Source: an uncultured Lachnospiraceae bacterium
GTDB taxonomy: Bacteria; Bacillota; Clostridia; Lachnospirales; Lachnospiraceae
Direction of reading: 5' to 3'
DNA length: 11,718 nt
NCBI GenBank assembly: GCA_900557385.1
Contig: USSP01000026.1
Span: 1-11,718 of the forward strand
Each line of letters begins with the position of its first letter. Within the stretch, counting starts at the first letter, position 1. The notes under the pieces are model-generated. The model had not been told where the DNA came from. It made no database searches and worked only from the letters and a program-made list of their open reading frames with translations. A program made the position numbers and the translations under genes. This document shows, piece by piece, positions 1-6,173 of this stretch.

Positions 1-573
1 TAGGCAATCATAGACCTTTTAATGGCAGGAGCCATGATTGGAGAGGGAACCAGCTATCCCAATCTGACCCACACCGATGAACTGACTTCCGAGAAATATG
101 GCGTAGGCTGTCGTAAAGGTTCTGACCTGGCTGCATACATCAACTCTGTATTCGCAGAAGCCTATGCAGATGGTACGATGCAGGAGATCGCTACTACCTA
201 TGGTGTACAGGAATCTCTGTTAGAGCAGAGTACAGATGATTTTGTACAGGCAGACGACAGTGATGTAGCTTATATTCAGGGTAAAGGAAACCTGATCGTT
301 GGTATTACCGATTTCGAGCCCATGGATTACAAAGATGACAACGGTGAGTGGATCGGATTTGACGCCGATATGGCAAAGCTGGTTGCAGAAAAATTAGGTG
401 TTGAAGTGCAGTTCGTAGAGATTGATTGGGATAATAAGATCATGGAGCTGGATTCCAAAAACATTGATGCCGTATGGAATGGCATGACGCTTACCGATGA
501 GGTTACTTCATCCATGGAATGTACCAATGCATACTGCAATAACGCACAGGTTGTTGTCGTACCTGCAAACTAA
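1..573 (+). pseudogene. Amino-acid ABC transporter substrate-binding protein, rearranged 3' part
   Basis: This is part of an extracytoplasmic solute-binding protein of the polar amino-acid (PBP type II) family. It would deliver substrate to the permease and ATPase encoded downstream. Numbered from the ATG at base 22, residues 1-69 match the usual C-terminal end of such proteins (the GTSYPNL, YGVGCRKGSDL and AYADGTMQEIA segments). Residues 70-89 form an acidic linker. Residues 90-183 match the usual N-terminal lobe (LIVGITDFEPMDY, GFDADMAKLVAEKLGVE, NGMTLTDE, NAYCNNAQVVVV), and the protein then stops at the first inter-lobe crossover. The halves are therefore in reversed order. The same frame is open upstream of base 22 and still looks like protein (AIIDLL), but bases 1-3 are an in-frame TAG. 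The ATG at 22 has no ribosome binding site or signal peptide. It may be a tandem fusion with a truncated second copy, a circular permutant, a decayed gene or an assembly artefact. The family is certain; intactness is not. Confidence 0.7.
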
Positions 574-591
574 TATACAGGAGAAGCACAT

Positions 592-1272
592 ATGTTTCCT
601 GCCGCTAATCAAGAACTTTTTATTAATGTTACAAAGGAACTGTTAGGTGGTCTTGCGACCACCTTTCAGATTTTTATTCTTACACTGATCTTTTCATTAC
701 CCTTAGGGCTGGTGCTGGCTTTTGGCATCATGAGTAAATGGAAACCGTTACGGTATCTGTTGCAGGTGTTTATCTGGATTATCCGGGGAACCCCCTTGAT
801 GCTGCAGCTCATTATTATCTTTTACGGGCCGGGACTTTGGCTGGGTCACAATATCTGGAGTGGAAATGAGCGAGGAAGAATCACGGCTACCGTAGTGGCT
901 TTTGCTATCAACTATGCCTGTTATTTCGCAGTGATCTTCCGGGGAGGCATTCAGGGAGTGCCGGTGGGACAGAGAGAAGCCGGACAGGTACTGGGTATGA
1001 CCAAAACGCAGATTTTCTTTAAAATAACACTGCTGCAGATGGTGAAGCGGGTAGTTCCGCCGCTTTCCAATGAGATTATCACACTGGTCAAGGATACATC
1101 ACTTGCCCGTATTATTGCGGCTTATGAGCTGACCTTTGCCGGATACTCATTCATGAAGTCTGCGGGTATCACGTGGCCGCTTTTCTACACCGGTGTATTC
1201 TATCTGGTATTTGTAGGCATTTTGACCCTGCTGTTTAATTACATTGAAAAGAAACTGGATTATTTCAGGTAA
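592..1272 (+). CDS. Polar amino-acid ABC transporter permease (HisM/GlnP type)
   Basis: This is the inner-membrane channel subunit of an amino-acid importer. Its 226 residues are usual for the family. Hydrophobic segments are visible at about residues 20-46, 55-80, 98-118 and 195-217. The conserved RGTPLMLQL segment lies at 65-73. The EAA coupling loop, which contacts the ATPase, is at about 129-148, starting REAGQVLGMTKTQ. An AGGAG ribosome binding site lies 8 bases before the ATG and 6 bases after the stop of the binding-protein gene. The ATPase gene begins within a few bases of this stop, so the genes form one operon. Substrate specificity cannot be read from the sequence. Confidence 0.95.
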   Translation: MFPAANQELFINVTKELLGGLATTFQIFILTLIFSLPLGLVLAFGIMSKWKPLRYLLQVFIWIIRGTPLMLQLIIIFYGPGLWLGHNIWSGNERGRITATVVAFAINYACYFAVIFRGGIQGVPVGQREAGQVLGMTKTQIFFKITLLQMVKRVVPPLSNEIITLVKDTSLARIIAAYELTFAGYSFMKSAGITWPLFYTGVFYLVFVGILTLLFNYIEKKLDYFR

Positions 1273-1284
1273 CGGGTGAAACAT

Positions 1285-2070
1285 ATGGCAATTTTGGAAA
1301 TAGAACATATAGAAAAACACTTTGAAAACACCAAGGTGCTAAAGGATGTGAGCTTTGCCCTGGAAGAAGGGAATGCGTTGGCGATTATTGGTTCCTCCGG
1401 TTCCGGTAAGACGACCCTGCTGCGTTGCCTGAATTTTCTGGAGACACCGGATAAGGGAAAGATTATCGTCCGGGGTGAGACCTTGTTTGATGCGCAGCAA
1501 AACAGCACCAGACGAGAGCGGGATCTGCGAAAGAAAAGGCTTCATTTCGGAATGGTATTTCAGTCCTTCAATCTTTTCCCCCAATATACGGCATTGGAAA
1601 ATGTCATGCTGGCAGAACAGATGTTAGCAAAGGAGCATCCGGATTATAAACAGAAGAAAAAGGAACTTCAGGAGGAAATCCGGGTACATGGAGAGGAACT
1701 ATTGACACAGATGGGGCTCAAAGACCGTATGGATCATTATCCCCATCAGCTTTCCGGCGGACAGCAGCAGCGTGTGGCAATTGCCCGTGCCCTGGCACTT
1801 CGCCCGGATATTCTCTGCTTTGACGAGCCTACATCAGCCCTGGATCCGGAACTGACCGGGGAGGTTTTAAAGGTGATTCGCGGACTGGCGGAACAGAAAA
1901 CCACGATGATTATTGTAACCCACGAAATGGCATTTGCCAGAGATGTGGCGGATCAGTTGATTTTCATGGATGATGGTGTGGTAGTGGAAGCCGGTGATCC
2001 TCGTCAGGTGATTGAACATCCCAGGGAGGAACGCACGAAACAATTCCTCACCAGATACTTTGAAGGATAA
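1285..2070 (+). CDS. Amino-acid ABC transporter ATP-binding protein (GlnQ/HisP type)
   Basis: This cytoplasmic ATPase powers the importer. All nucleotide-binding motifs are present: Walker A GSSGSGKT (36-43), Q-loop VFQSFNLFP (Q93), signature LSGGQQQR (156-163), Walker B ILCFDE (176-181), D-loop SALD and H-loop VTHEM (H213). The spacing between Q-loop and signature is about ten residues longer than in HisP by my estimate, with a lysine/glutamate-rich stretch around 117-132. An in-frame GTG at 1276 would add three residues. I prefer the ATG at 1285, which has GGGTGA 5 bases upstream and gives the usual MAILEIEHIEKHF-type beginning. The gene follows the permease stop by about 12 bases. No convincing terminator follows it. 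Confidence 0.95.
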   Translation: MAILEIEHIEKHFENTKVLKDVSFALEEGNALAIIGSSGSGKTTLLRCLNFLETPDKGKIIVRGETLFDAQQNSTRRERDLRKKRLHFGMVFQSFNLFPQYTALENVMLAEQMLAKEHPDYKQKKKELQEEIRVHGEELLTQMGLKDRMDHYPHQLSGGQQQRVAIARALALRPDILCFDEPTSALDPELTGEVLKVIRGLAEQKTTMIIVTHEMAFARDVADQLIFMDDGVVVEAGDPRQVIEHPREERTKQFLTRYFEG

Positions 2071-2144
2071 GGTATAGCATTGACACTGCTTGTGGTGGTT
2101 TTCATTCTGAATCTTGTCAGCACCCTCCGGGATGGAAGCTGTTA

Positions 2145-3131
2145 TTACGGATGTACCTCAAAGGGATTCTCTCCCTCTTGTTCGAAAGCAAGCAACCCCT
2201 TGATAGCATTTCCCACCATATCCGATACGGCCTGATCGGTATAAAAAGCCATATGAGGAGAAAACATGACATTCGGCATCCCTTTTAATAAGGACAGTGT
2301 TCTGTTTGCCAAGGGCTTCTGTTCAAAATTCAGGTAATACAGCCCCTGTTCATCTTCAAAAGTGTCGAGGGCGGCAAAGCCTACCTGGCCGGAGTTTAAA
2401 GCCTCAATCATGGCATCGGTATCAATCAGCATACCACGTGCGGCATTCACCAGAATGACGCCCTTTTTCATTTTCCCAAAGATATTGGCATTGATCATGT
2501 GATGATTTTCTTCCAGACCGGGAACATGCAGTGTGATGATATCACTTTCCCGATACAAAGTATCCAGATCCACATAGGTGGCATATTCTTTCACCGAATC
2601 CTTTTCATACAGATCGTATGCGAGGATCTTACAACCGAAGCCGGATAAGTGTTTGATCACAGCTTCACCGATTTTTCCGGTACCGATGACACCTACGGTA
2701 CTCAGTGACAATTCCCGTCCCATTTTTCCCTGGAGACCGAAATCGTTGACTTTTGCCTTTTCCATGATGTAATCAATTTTCCGGCATGCCATAAGCATCA
2801 TCATGATGGTGTAGTTGGCGACACTGTTGGGAGAGTAGGTTACGTGGGTAGCACGGATGCCGATGGCGTTGGCATAAGCCACATCGATATGATCATAGCC
2901 GATACTGCGGGTAGCGATGTATTTGATTCCCATTTCTTTGAACCGATCCAGAATTTCGGGGTACATAAGGTTCGTAATAATGGTGATGGCATCGTAGCCC
3001 TTTGCCAGTTCTACATTTTCCGGGGAGGGATAGGCAGCGGTATAGCCATATTCAACGCCATTTGCCTGGCAGATCTGTTCAAAATAAGCCTGCTCATCGT
3101 AGGGGCGCAAGGCATAAGCAAAAATTTTCAT
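2145..3131 (-). CDS. D-2-hydroxyacid dehydrogenase, D-lactate dehydrogenase/VanH-like
   Basis: This is a cytoplasmic NAD-dependent enzyme that reduces a 2-keto acid, probably pyruvate to D-lactate. It has 328 residues, usual for the family. The nucleotide-binding motif GTGKIG is at 150-155, followed by a likely NAD-selecting Asp at 173 (AYD). The catalytic triad is visible as Arg232 in NAARG, a Glu in DTFEDE (about 259-261) and His293 in SPHMAF. The ATRSIGYDHID and VTYSPNSVANYT segments resemble VanH and D-LDH more than glycerate dehydrogenases. There are no vanA/vanX-like neighbours, so a resistance role is not suggested; fermentation or redox balance is the likelier job. I chose the ATG at 3131, with AAGGTG about 10 bases upstream. 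A TTG two codons earlier (3137) is also possible and sits 4 bases from the same site. The gene lies 48 bases downstream of the dihydrouridine synthase gene and may be cotranscribed with it. Confidence 0.88.
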   Translation of the reverse strand: MKIFAYALRPYDEQAYFEQICQANGVEYGYTAAYPSPENVELAKGYDAITIITNLMYPEILDRFKEMGIKYIATRSIGYDHIDVAYANAIGIRATHVTYSPNSVANYTIMMMLMACRKIDYIMEKAKVNDFGLQGKMGRELSLSTVGVIGTGKIGEAVIKHLSGFGCKILAYDLYEKDSVKEYATYVDLDTLYRESDIITLHVPGLEENHHMINANIFGKMKKGVILVNAARGMLIDTDAMIEALNSGQVGFAALDTFEDEQGLYYLNFEQKPLANRTLSLLKGMPNVMFSPHMAFYTDQAVSDMVGNAIKGLLAFEQEGENPFEVHP

Positions 3132-3179
3132 AAACAATAAGCACCTTCTTTTCCAAATTCATTGATTCCATATAGTATA

Positions 3180-4115
3180 TCACAAAAGTTCCTGCTCCCG
3201 AAAAAGTTTTGCCACCTCCAGTCGATATTCGGAGAGGTGATTTGCCTTGCGGATTTTCTTTAAATACTTGTCAGAATTGGTAAAACTGCAGGCCAAATGC
3301 GTCCAGAGATCCTTCATTTTATAAAGAACCGGTTGTTCTCCTGACATGATCCCGAGGTAGCCTTCCAGAATTTCATTATGAAAATCCAGAACCGTCTGTT
3401 TGGAAAGGGGAAAATCTGCAGGATTCTCACTGGAAAGCTGTTGTACCAGCCAGGGACGGCGTAACAGTCCTCTTCCGATCATAACGTGTTCCAGAGTGGG
3501 GAATTCCTCCTGCAGTGCCTGCAGACTTTGGGGAGAAACAATATCTCCGTTGGCACATAGCGGGAAAGGTAAGGAAAAAGCCTGCCGGTAAGCATCATTA
3601 TGAGGCTGTCCTGCGTAAAATTCCTTCCGCAGCCGGGGATGGATAATCAGTAATTCCAACGGATATTTGGAATATAGTTTCACAAGATCCTCCCATTCTG
3701 ACAGAAAATCCATGCCAATACGGGTTTTAATGGAAATCTTTAAGGGGCATCTTTCAAAAATTTCTTCCAGAAAGTGATCCAGTGCAACTGGATCCTCCAG
3801 AAAGCCGGCACCCCGATGCTTTGCTACCACCGTTCCGGACGGACAGCCCAGATTTAAGTTGACTGTGTCGTAGCCATAGTCCTTTAACACGTTGGCAATT
3901 GCCAGAAATTCCGATGCTTTATTGGTAAGAATCTGAGGAATCAGTGTCAGTCCCTGATTATTTTCCGGCAGGATACCATTGATGTCTCGACTGCTCATGT
4001 GCATGCTTCCGATAAAAGGAGCAAAATATTGATGAATGCCAGGAAAATATTTAGCATGAGCATTTCGGTAGATGTAGGTAGTCAGTCCCTCCATGGGGGC
4101 AAAATCATATTGCAA
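3180..4115 (-). CDS. tRNA-dihydrouridine synthase (Dus family)
   Basis: This FMN enzyme reduces uridines in the tRNA D-loop. The N-terminal TIM barrel starts with APMEGLTTYIYRNA (residues 6-19). The catalytic Cys91 lies in NLNLGCPSG, followed by KHRGAGFL. KTRIG, IHPR and MIGRGLLRRPWL phosphate- and FMN-binding segments follow, then a helical C-terminal domain. I chose the TTG at 4115 (311 residues) because a strong GGGGAGG lies 5 bases before it and the protein then begins close to its first strand, as in relatives. An ATG at 4133 gives six more residues, but it is buried in a perfect hairpin stem and lacks its own binding site. The gene diverges from truA across about 100 bases. Which uridine is modified cannot be told. 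Confidence 0.9.
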   Translation of the reverse strand: MQYDFAPMEGLTTYIYRNAHAKYFPGIHQYFAPFIGSMHMSSRDINGILPENNQGLTLIPQILTNKASEFLAIANVLKDYGYDTVNLNLGCPSGTVVAKHRGAGFLEDPVALDHFLEEIFERCPLKISIKTRIGMDFLSEWEDLVKLYSKYPLELLIIHPRLRKEFYAGQPHNDAYRQAFSLPFPLCANGDIVSPQSLQALQEEFPTLEHVMIGRGLLRRPWLVQQLSSENPADFPLSKQTVLDFHNEILEGYLGIMSGEQPVLYKMKDLWTHLACSFTNSDKYLKKIRKANHLSEYRLEVAKLFREQELL

Positions 4116-4127
4116 AGATACCTCCCC

Positions 4128-4149
4128 TTCCATGAACTATCTCATGGAA
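4128..4149 (-). promoter_or_regulatory. Leader hairpin directly upstream of the dus ribosome binding site
   Basis: A perfect 8-bp inverted repeat, TTCCATGA and TCATGGAA, is separated by a 6-base loop. On the minus strand it ends exactly where the GGGGAGG ribosome binding site of the dihydrouridine synthase gene begins. The upstream candidate ATG (4131-4133) is inside the stem. On the plus strand the stem is followed by six T, so it could also act as a weak terminator, but no plus-strand gene ends there. Its role as an operator or translational control element is inferred. Confidence 0.45.
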
Positions 4150-4153
4150 TTTT

Positions 4154-4190
4154 TTGTTTTGTATACAATCTAAAGCTACTATACAATATT
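4154..4190. promoter_or_regulatory. Candidate overlapping divergent promoters for truA and dus
   Basis: The AT-rich gap contains the 10-bp palindrome TTGTATACAA (4159-4168) and a second TATACAA (4180-4186). On the plus strand TTGTAT, 17 bases, then TACAAT can be read as -35 and -10 elements towards truA. On the minus strand TTGTAT, 17 bases, then TACAAA can be read towards the dus gene. The -10 boxes are good and the -35 boxes are poor. The symmetry could equally be a repressor site. Confidence 0.35.
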
Positions 4191-4222
4191 TTAAATTGCA
4201 TTTATAGTCCATTCCCATTAAA

Positions 4223-4681
4223 ATGAAAAAAAGAATGAAAAGAATGATGAAAAGAATGAGCAGAAAAAACTACCGATTTTTAATTGAATATGATGGAACC
4301 CGCTATTATGGATGGCAGCGGCAGCCTGATCAGGAGACGATTCAGGGTAAGCTGGAAAAGGTACTGGCTTTGATGACCGGAGACGATACCGTGGAAATGA
4401 TTGGGGCTGGGCGTACCGATGCCGGCGTTCATGCCAGAGGAATGGTGGCAAACGCAGTTTTTGAAACAAACTTATCGGAGGAAGAAATCCGGGATTATTT
4501 CAACCGTTATCTGCCGGATGATATTGCAGTCAAACAGGTAAAAGAGGCAGCTCCGCGGTTTCATGCCCGCTATAATGCAGTAGGAAAAACCTATCGCTAC
4601 ACCTGCTACGAAGGTCCTGTAAAGCCGGTGTTCGACCGCCGTTATTTTTCCCGCCCCCCCCCCTGCGAGGGAGGGCGGTAG
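4223..4681 (+). CDS. truA: tRNA pseudouridine synthase A, N-terminal part (frame broken)
   Basis: TruA converts uridines 38-40 of the tRNA anticodon stem to pseudouridine. This reading frame carries the first half of the enzyme: YDGTRYYGWQRQP, the catalytic aspartate in GRTDAGVHA, and GKTYRYTCYEG up to VFDRRYF. It then runs into a GC-rich insert, adds SRPPPCEGGR and stops at a TAG (4679-4681). The second half resumes in another frame. Five in-frame ATGs lie at 4223, 4235, 4244, 4247 and 4256. None has a clear ribosome binding site; the last (4256) gives the usual MSRKNYRFLIEYDG-type beginning, while the first adds a lysine- and arginine-rich tail. Without the insert the two halves join perfectly, so this is one gene. 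It is broken, phase-variable or affected by a homopolymer error. Confidence 0.85.
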   Translation: MKKRMKRMMKRMSRKNYRFLIEYDGTRYYGWQRQPDQETIQGKLEKVLALMTGDDTVEMIGAGRTDAGVHARGMVANAVFETNLSEEEIRDYFNRYLPDDIAVKQVKEAAPRFHARYNAVGKTYRYTCYEGPVKPVFDRRYFSRPPPCEGGR

Positions 4682-4709
4682 GAGGCGGGTCTCCCCCCGC
4701 CGTTATTTT
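4636..4709 (+). repeat. GC-rich hairpin insert in truA with flanking 13-bp direct repeats
   Basis: The 13-mer CCGCCGTTATTTT occurs at 4636-4648 and again at 4697-4709. Removing one repeat plus the intervening 48 bases (61 bases in all) restores a normal TruA frame, DRRYF followed by ARLDG. The intervening DNA is nearly all G and C. It holds two hairpins: CCGCCC (4651-4656) with GGGCGG (4673-4678), and GGCGGG (4684-4689) with CCCGCC (4696-4701). It also has a run of ten C (4654-4663) and several G-runs that could form a quadruplex. It encodes no protein of its own. It looks like a small palindromic insertion with target duplication, but I do not recognise its family. Confidence 0.75.
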
Positions 4710-5060
4710 GCCAGATTGGATGGAACACCTAATCTGGAAAAAATGCGGGAAGCGGCCGATATCCTGGAAGGAGAGCATGATTTCCGTAATTTCTGCGCCA
4801 CACCCCGGATGAAAAAATCCGCAGTGCGCCGGGTGGACAGCATCCGTATTGAACGTAGAAACGGATATCTGTATTTTACCTTTCACGGAGAAGGATTTTT
4901 ACAAAATATGGTGCGGATTCTGGTAGGGACACTGCTGGAGGTGGGCTACGATCGAATGGATTGCGGACAGGTGAGACAGGCGTTGAATCCGGAGACTCGT
5001 CAGAAAGCAGGACCGACAGCGCCGGCAATGGGACTTTGCCTGATGGAAGTGGATTATTAA
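4692..5060 (+). CDS. truA: tRNA pseudouridine synthase A, C-terminal part (frame broken)
   Basis: This is the second half of TruA, in the +1 frame relative to the first half. It carries the helix NLEKMREAADILEGEHDF, the conserved HDFRNFC segment, and the C-terminal FHGEGFLQNMVRILVGTLLEVG and AGPTAPAMGLCLMEVDY segments that close the family fold. The frame is open upstream through the whole insert. There is no proper start: a TTG at 4716 is in frame but has no ribosome binding site. Expression therefore probably requires a frame correction from the first half. Deleting one C from the ten-C run at 4654-4663 joins both halves into one uninterrupted reading frame with 20 inserted residues. The small acidic-protein gene follows at 18 bases. 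Confidence 0.85.
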   Translation, partial: SPRRYFARLDGTPNLEKMREAADILEGEHDFRNFCATPRMKKSAVRRVDSIRIERRNGYLYFTFHGEGFLQNMVRILVGTLLEVGYDRMDCGQVRQALNPETRQKAGPTAPAMGLCLMEVDY

Positions 5061-5078
5061 ACGGAGGAAGAGACGAAA

Positions 5079-5279
5079 ATGGAAAAAAATTATAAAGAGC
5101 GTTATCTTGCAGGGGAGATCCCCTTTGAGGAAATTGACGTTTATACAGAAAAATGGAGCATGAGTGATGATGAACGCACACTGGCCCAGTATCTTGGACT
5201 GAATGCAGATGAGGAAGATGCCTGGATCAGTGTGGGAGATGAGGCGTTACAGGAGCTTCTGGACAGCCAGAAAAAGTAA
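5079..5279 (+). CDS. Small acidic protein of unknown function (66 aa)
   Basis: I do not recognise a named family. The 66-residue product is acidic (many Asp/Glu), soluble and probably helical, with a YLGLNADEEDAWISVGDEAL segment at about 39-58. It lacks cysteines, a signal peptide and membrane segments. A GGAGG ribosome binding site lies 11 bases before the ATG. The gene starts 18 bases after the truA stop, so it is likely cotranscribed with truA. Codon use looks normal and the protein composition is coherent, so it is probably a real gene. It ends only 8 bases from the convergent transglutaminase-like gene. Confidence 0.75.
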   Translation: MEKNYKERYLAGEIPFEEIDVYTEKWSMSDDERTLAQYLGLNADEEDAWISVGDEALQELLDSQKK

Positions 5280-5295
5280 AAGTAAGCTTACTTTT
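5278..5295. repeat. Perfect 18-bp palindrome between convergent genes
   Basis: AAAAGTAAGCTTACTTTT is a perfect palindrome that spans the ends of both convergent genes, including bases of both stop codons. On each strand it finishes in TTTT, so a short bidirectional terminator is conceivable. The stem is AT-rich and has no loop spacer, which makes it weak. Confidence 0.3.
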
Positions 5296-6100
5296 CCCGC
5301 ACCATGAAATAGCGGTATTGCAGGACTTCCTGCCGTACGCCATTGTAGTAATAGATGGGATCATCCCAGGTGCAGTCCACCAGATACCATTGTCCTCCTA
5401 CCTTGACACGGTTCCAGGCATGATTCTGACCGGTCTGAATCTCACATTCGATACCCAATACATCCATGAAAAACTGGAATGCCTTGCAGTAACCATCACA
5501 GACAGCAACACCATCCTGAATGACGCTTGCCATAGTGTGACTTTTGTAGGGGACAGTTCCGGCCTTATAATTATCATAATCATAGGAAGTGTGATTGATG
5601 ATCCAGTCATGGACAGCTTTGATCTTTTCCATATCCGTCATGGTGTCATTGGTAATCTGGTGAGCAAGGAGATAGGCCTGACATTTGGCATCCGTCACAT
5701 CATTTAGTCCATGAGCAGTGCGCCCCTCCTTGTAGCCTGTGTTCAGATAGTGATTCAACAGGACAGCGGGATTATTCCCCAGGGCTGCAGTTACATCAGG
5801 ATTGGCGGCACCGTAAGCGTCAGCATCGAAATTCTGCAGGTTCAGATAAGCGGCAGGAGTGACGCCGGGAATCCGCCCCTCTTCTTTGCCATAGGTTTCA
5901 TAGTAATACCAGAGCAGGTTTTTGTCATAGCCCAGGTTCTGCTTTAAATCAGGATACCGATCGGCATACTGTTCATAGTCAAAGGTGTCCGGTGTCACCG
6001 GCTCGGCGGCAGCCACAGGAAGGGTGGAAGAGAGAACAGCGGCACAGGCGAATGTACAAACCAGCTTTTTAATTTTTTTTCTATGTAAACAGGTATTCAT
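5288..6100 (-). CDS. Secreted transglutaminase-like (cysteine protease fold) protein
   Basis: The 270-residue product begins with a signal peptide: basic RKKIKK at 8-12, a hydrophobic core at about 13-31, and a likely cut near AAA at 31-32. Two related units of about 40 residues follow (40-78 and 91-130), each with F-D, Y, P-D-L/V and a closing G-K/Y-E-G-R. The C-terminal domain has the transglutaminase-like triad: Cys201 in AVCDGYCKAF, His227 in NHAWNRV and Asp242 in VDCTWDD. Such bacterial domains usually act as peptidases or cross-linkers at the cell surface; the substrate is unknown. The protein ends soon after the RYFMV strand. GGAGG lies 6 bases upstream of the ATG. The gene diverges from the nucleosidase-like gene and seems to be transcribed alone. 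Confidence 0.85.
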   Translation of the reverse strand: MNTCLHRKKIKKLVCTFACAAVLSSTLPVAAAEPVTPDTFDYEQYADRYPDLKQNLGYDKNLLWYYYETYGKEEGRIPGVTPAAYLNLQNFDADAYGAANPDVTAALGNNPAVLLNHYLNTGYKEGRTAHGLNDVTDAKCQAYLLAHQITNDTMTDMEKIKAVHDWIINHTSYDYDNYKAGTVPYKSHTMASVIQDGVAVCDGYCKAFQFFMDVLGIECEIQTGQNHAWNRVKVGGQWYLVDCTWDDPIYYYNGVRQEVLQYRYFMVREK

Positions 6101-6173
6101 AAAAATCCTCCATAACGTTAATACATTTAGTATACACTATTTTGGAATAAAAACATACACGGAGATAGAAGGA
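6101..6173. promoter_or_regulatory. AT-rich divergent intergenic region, probable promoters
   Basis: This 73-base gap separates the secreted transglutaminase-like gene from the plus-strand nucleosidase-SPL-SDR run, so it must hold both promoters. A GTATAC core at about 6130-6135 gives TATAC-type -10 candidates on both strands. I see no good -35 boxes. The two ends carry GGAGG (minus strand) and GGAG (plus strand) ribosome binding sites. Confidence 0.35.

Noticed and set aside
2071..2144. Terminator between the ABC operon and the convergent dehydrogenase gene
   Set aside because: I looked for a GC stem with a T-run on either strand and found none convincing.
2145..3131. Vancomycin-resistance vanH
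   Set aside because: The similarity to VanH is shared by ordinary D-lactate dehydrogenases, and no vanA- or vanX-like ligase or dipeptidase gene is adjacent.
4530..4886. Minus-strand open frame across the truA insert
   Set aside because: It is antisense to both TruA halves and its glycine/proline-rich middle is just the GC-rich insert read backwards.
5318..5947. Plus-strand open frames opposite the transglutaminase-like gene
   Set aside because: The minus-strand gene has a signal peptide, catalytic triad and good ribosome binding site; the plus-strand products are repetitive hydrophobic shadows.
5985..6173. Extended N-terminus for the nucleosidase-like protein
   Set aside because: The extra 63 codons run antisense through the signal peptide of the divergent gene and have no binding site; GGAG before 6174 decides the start.
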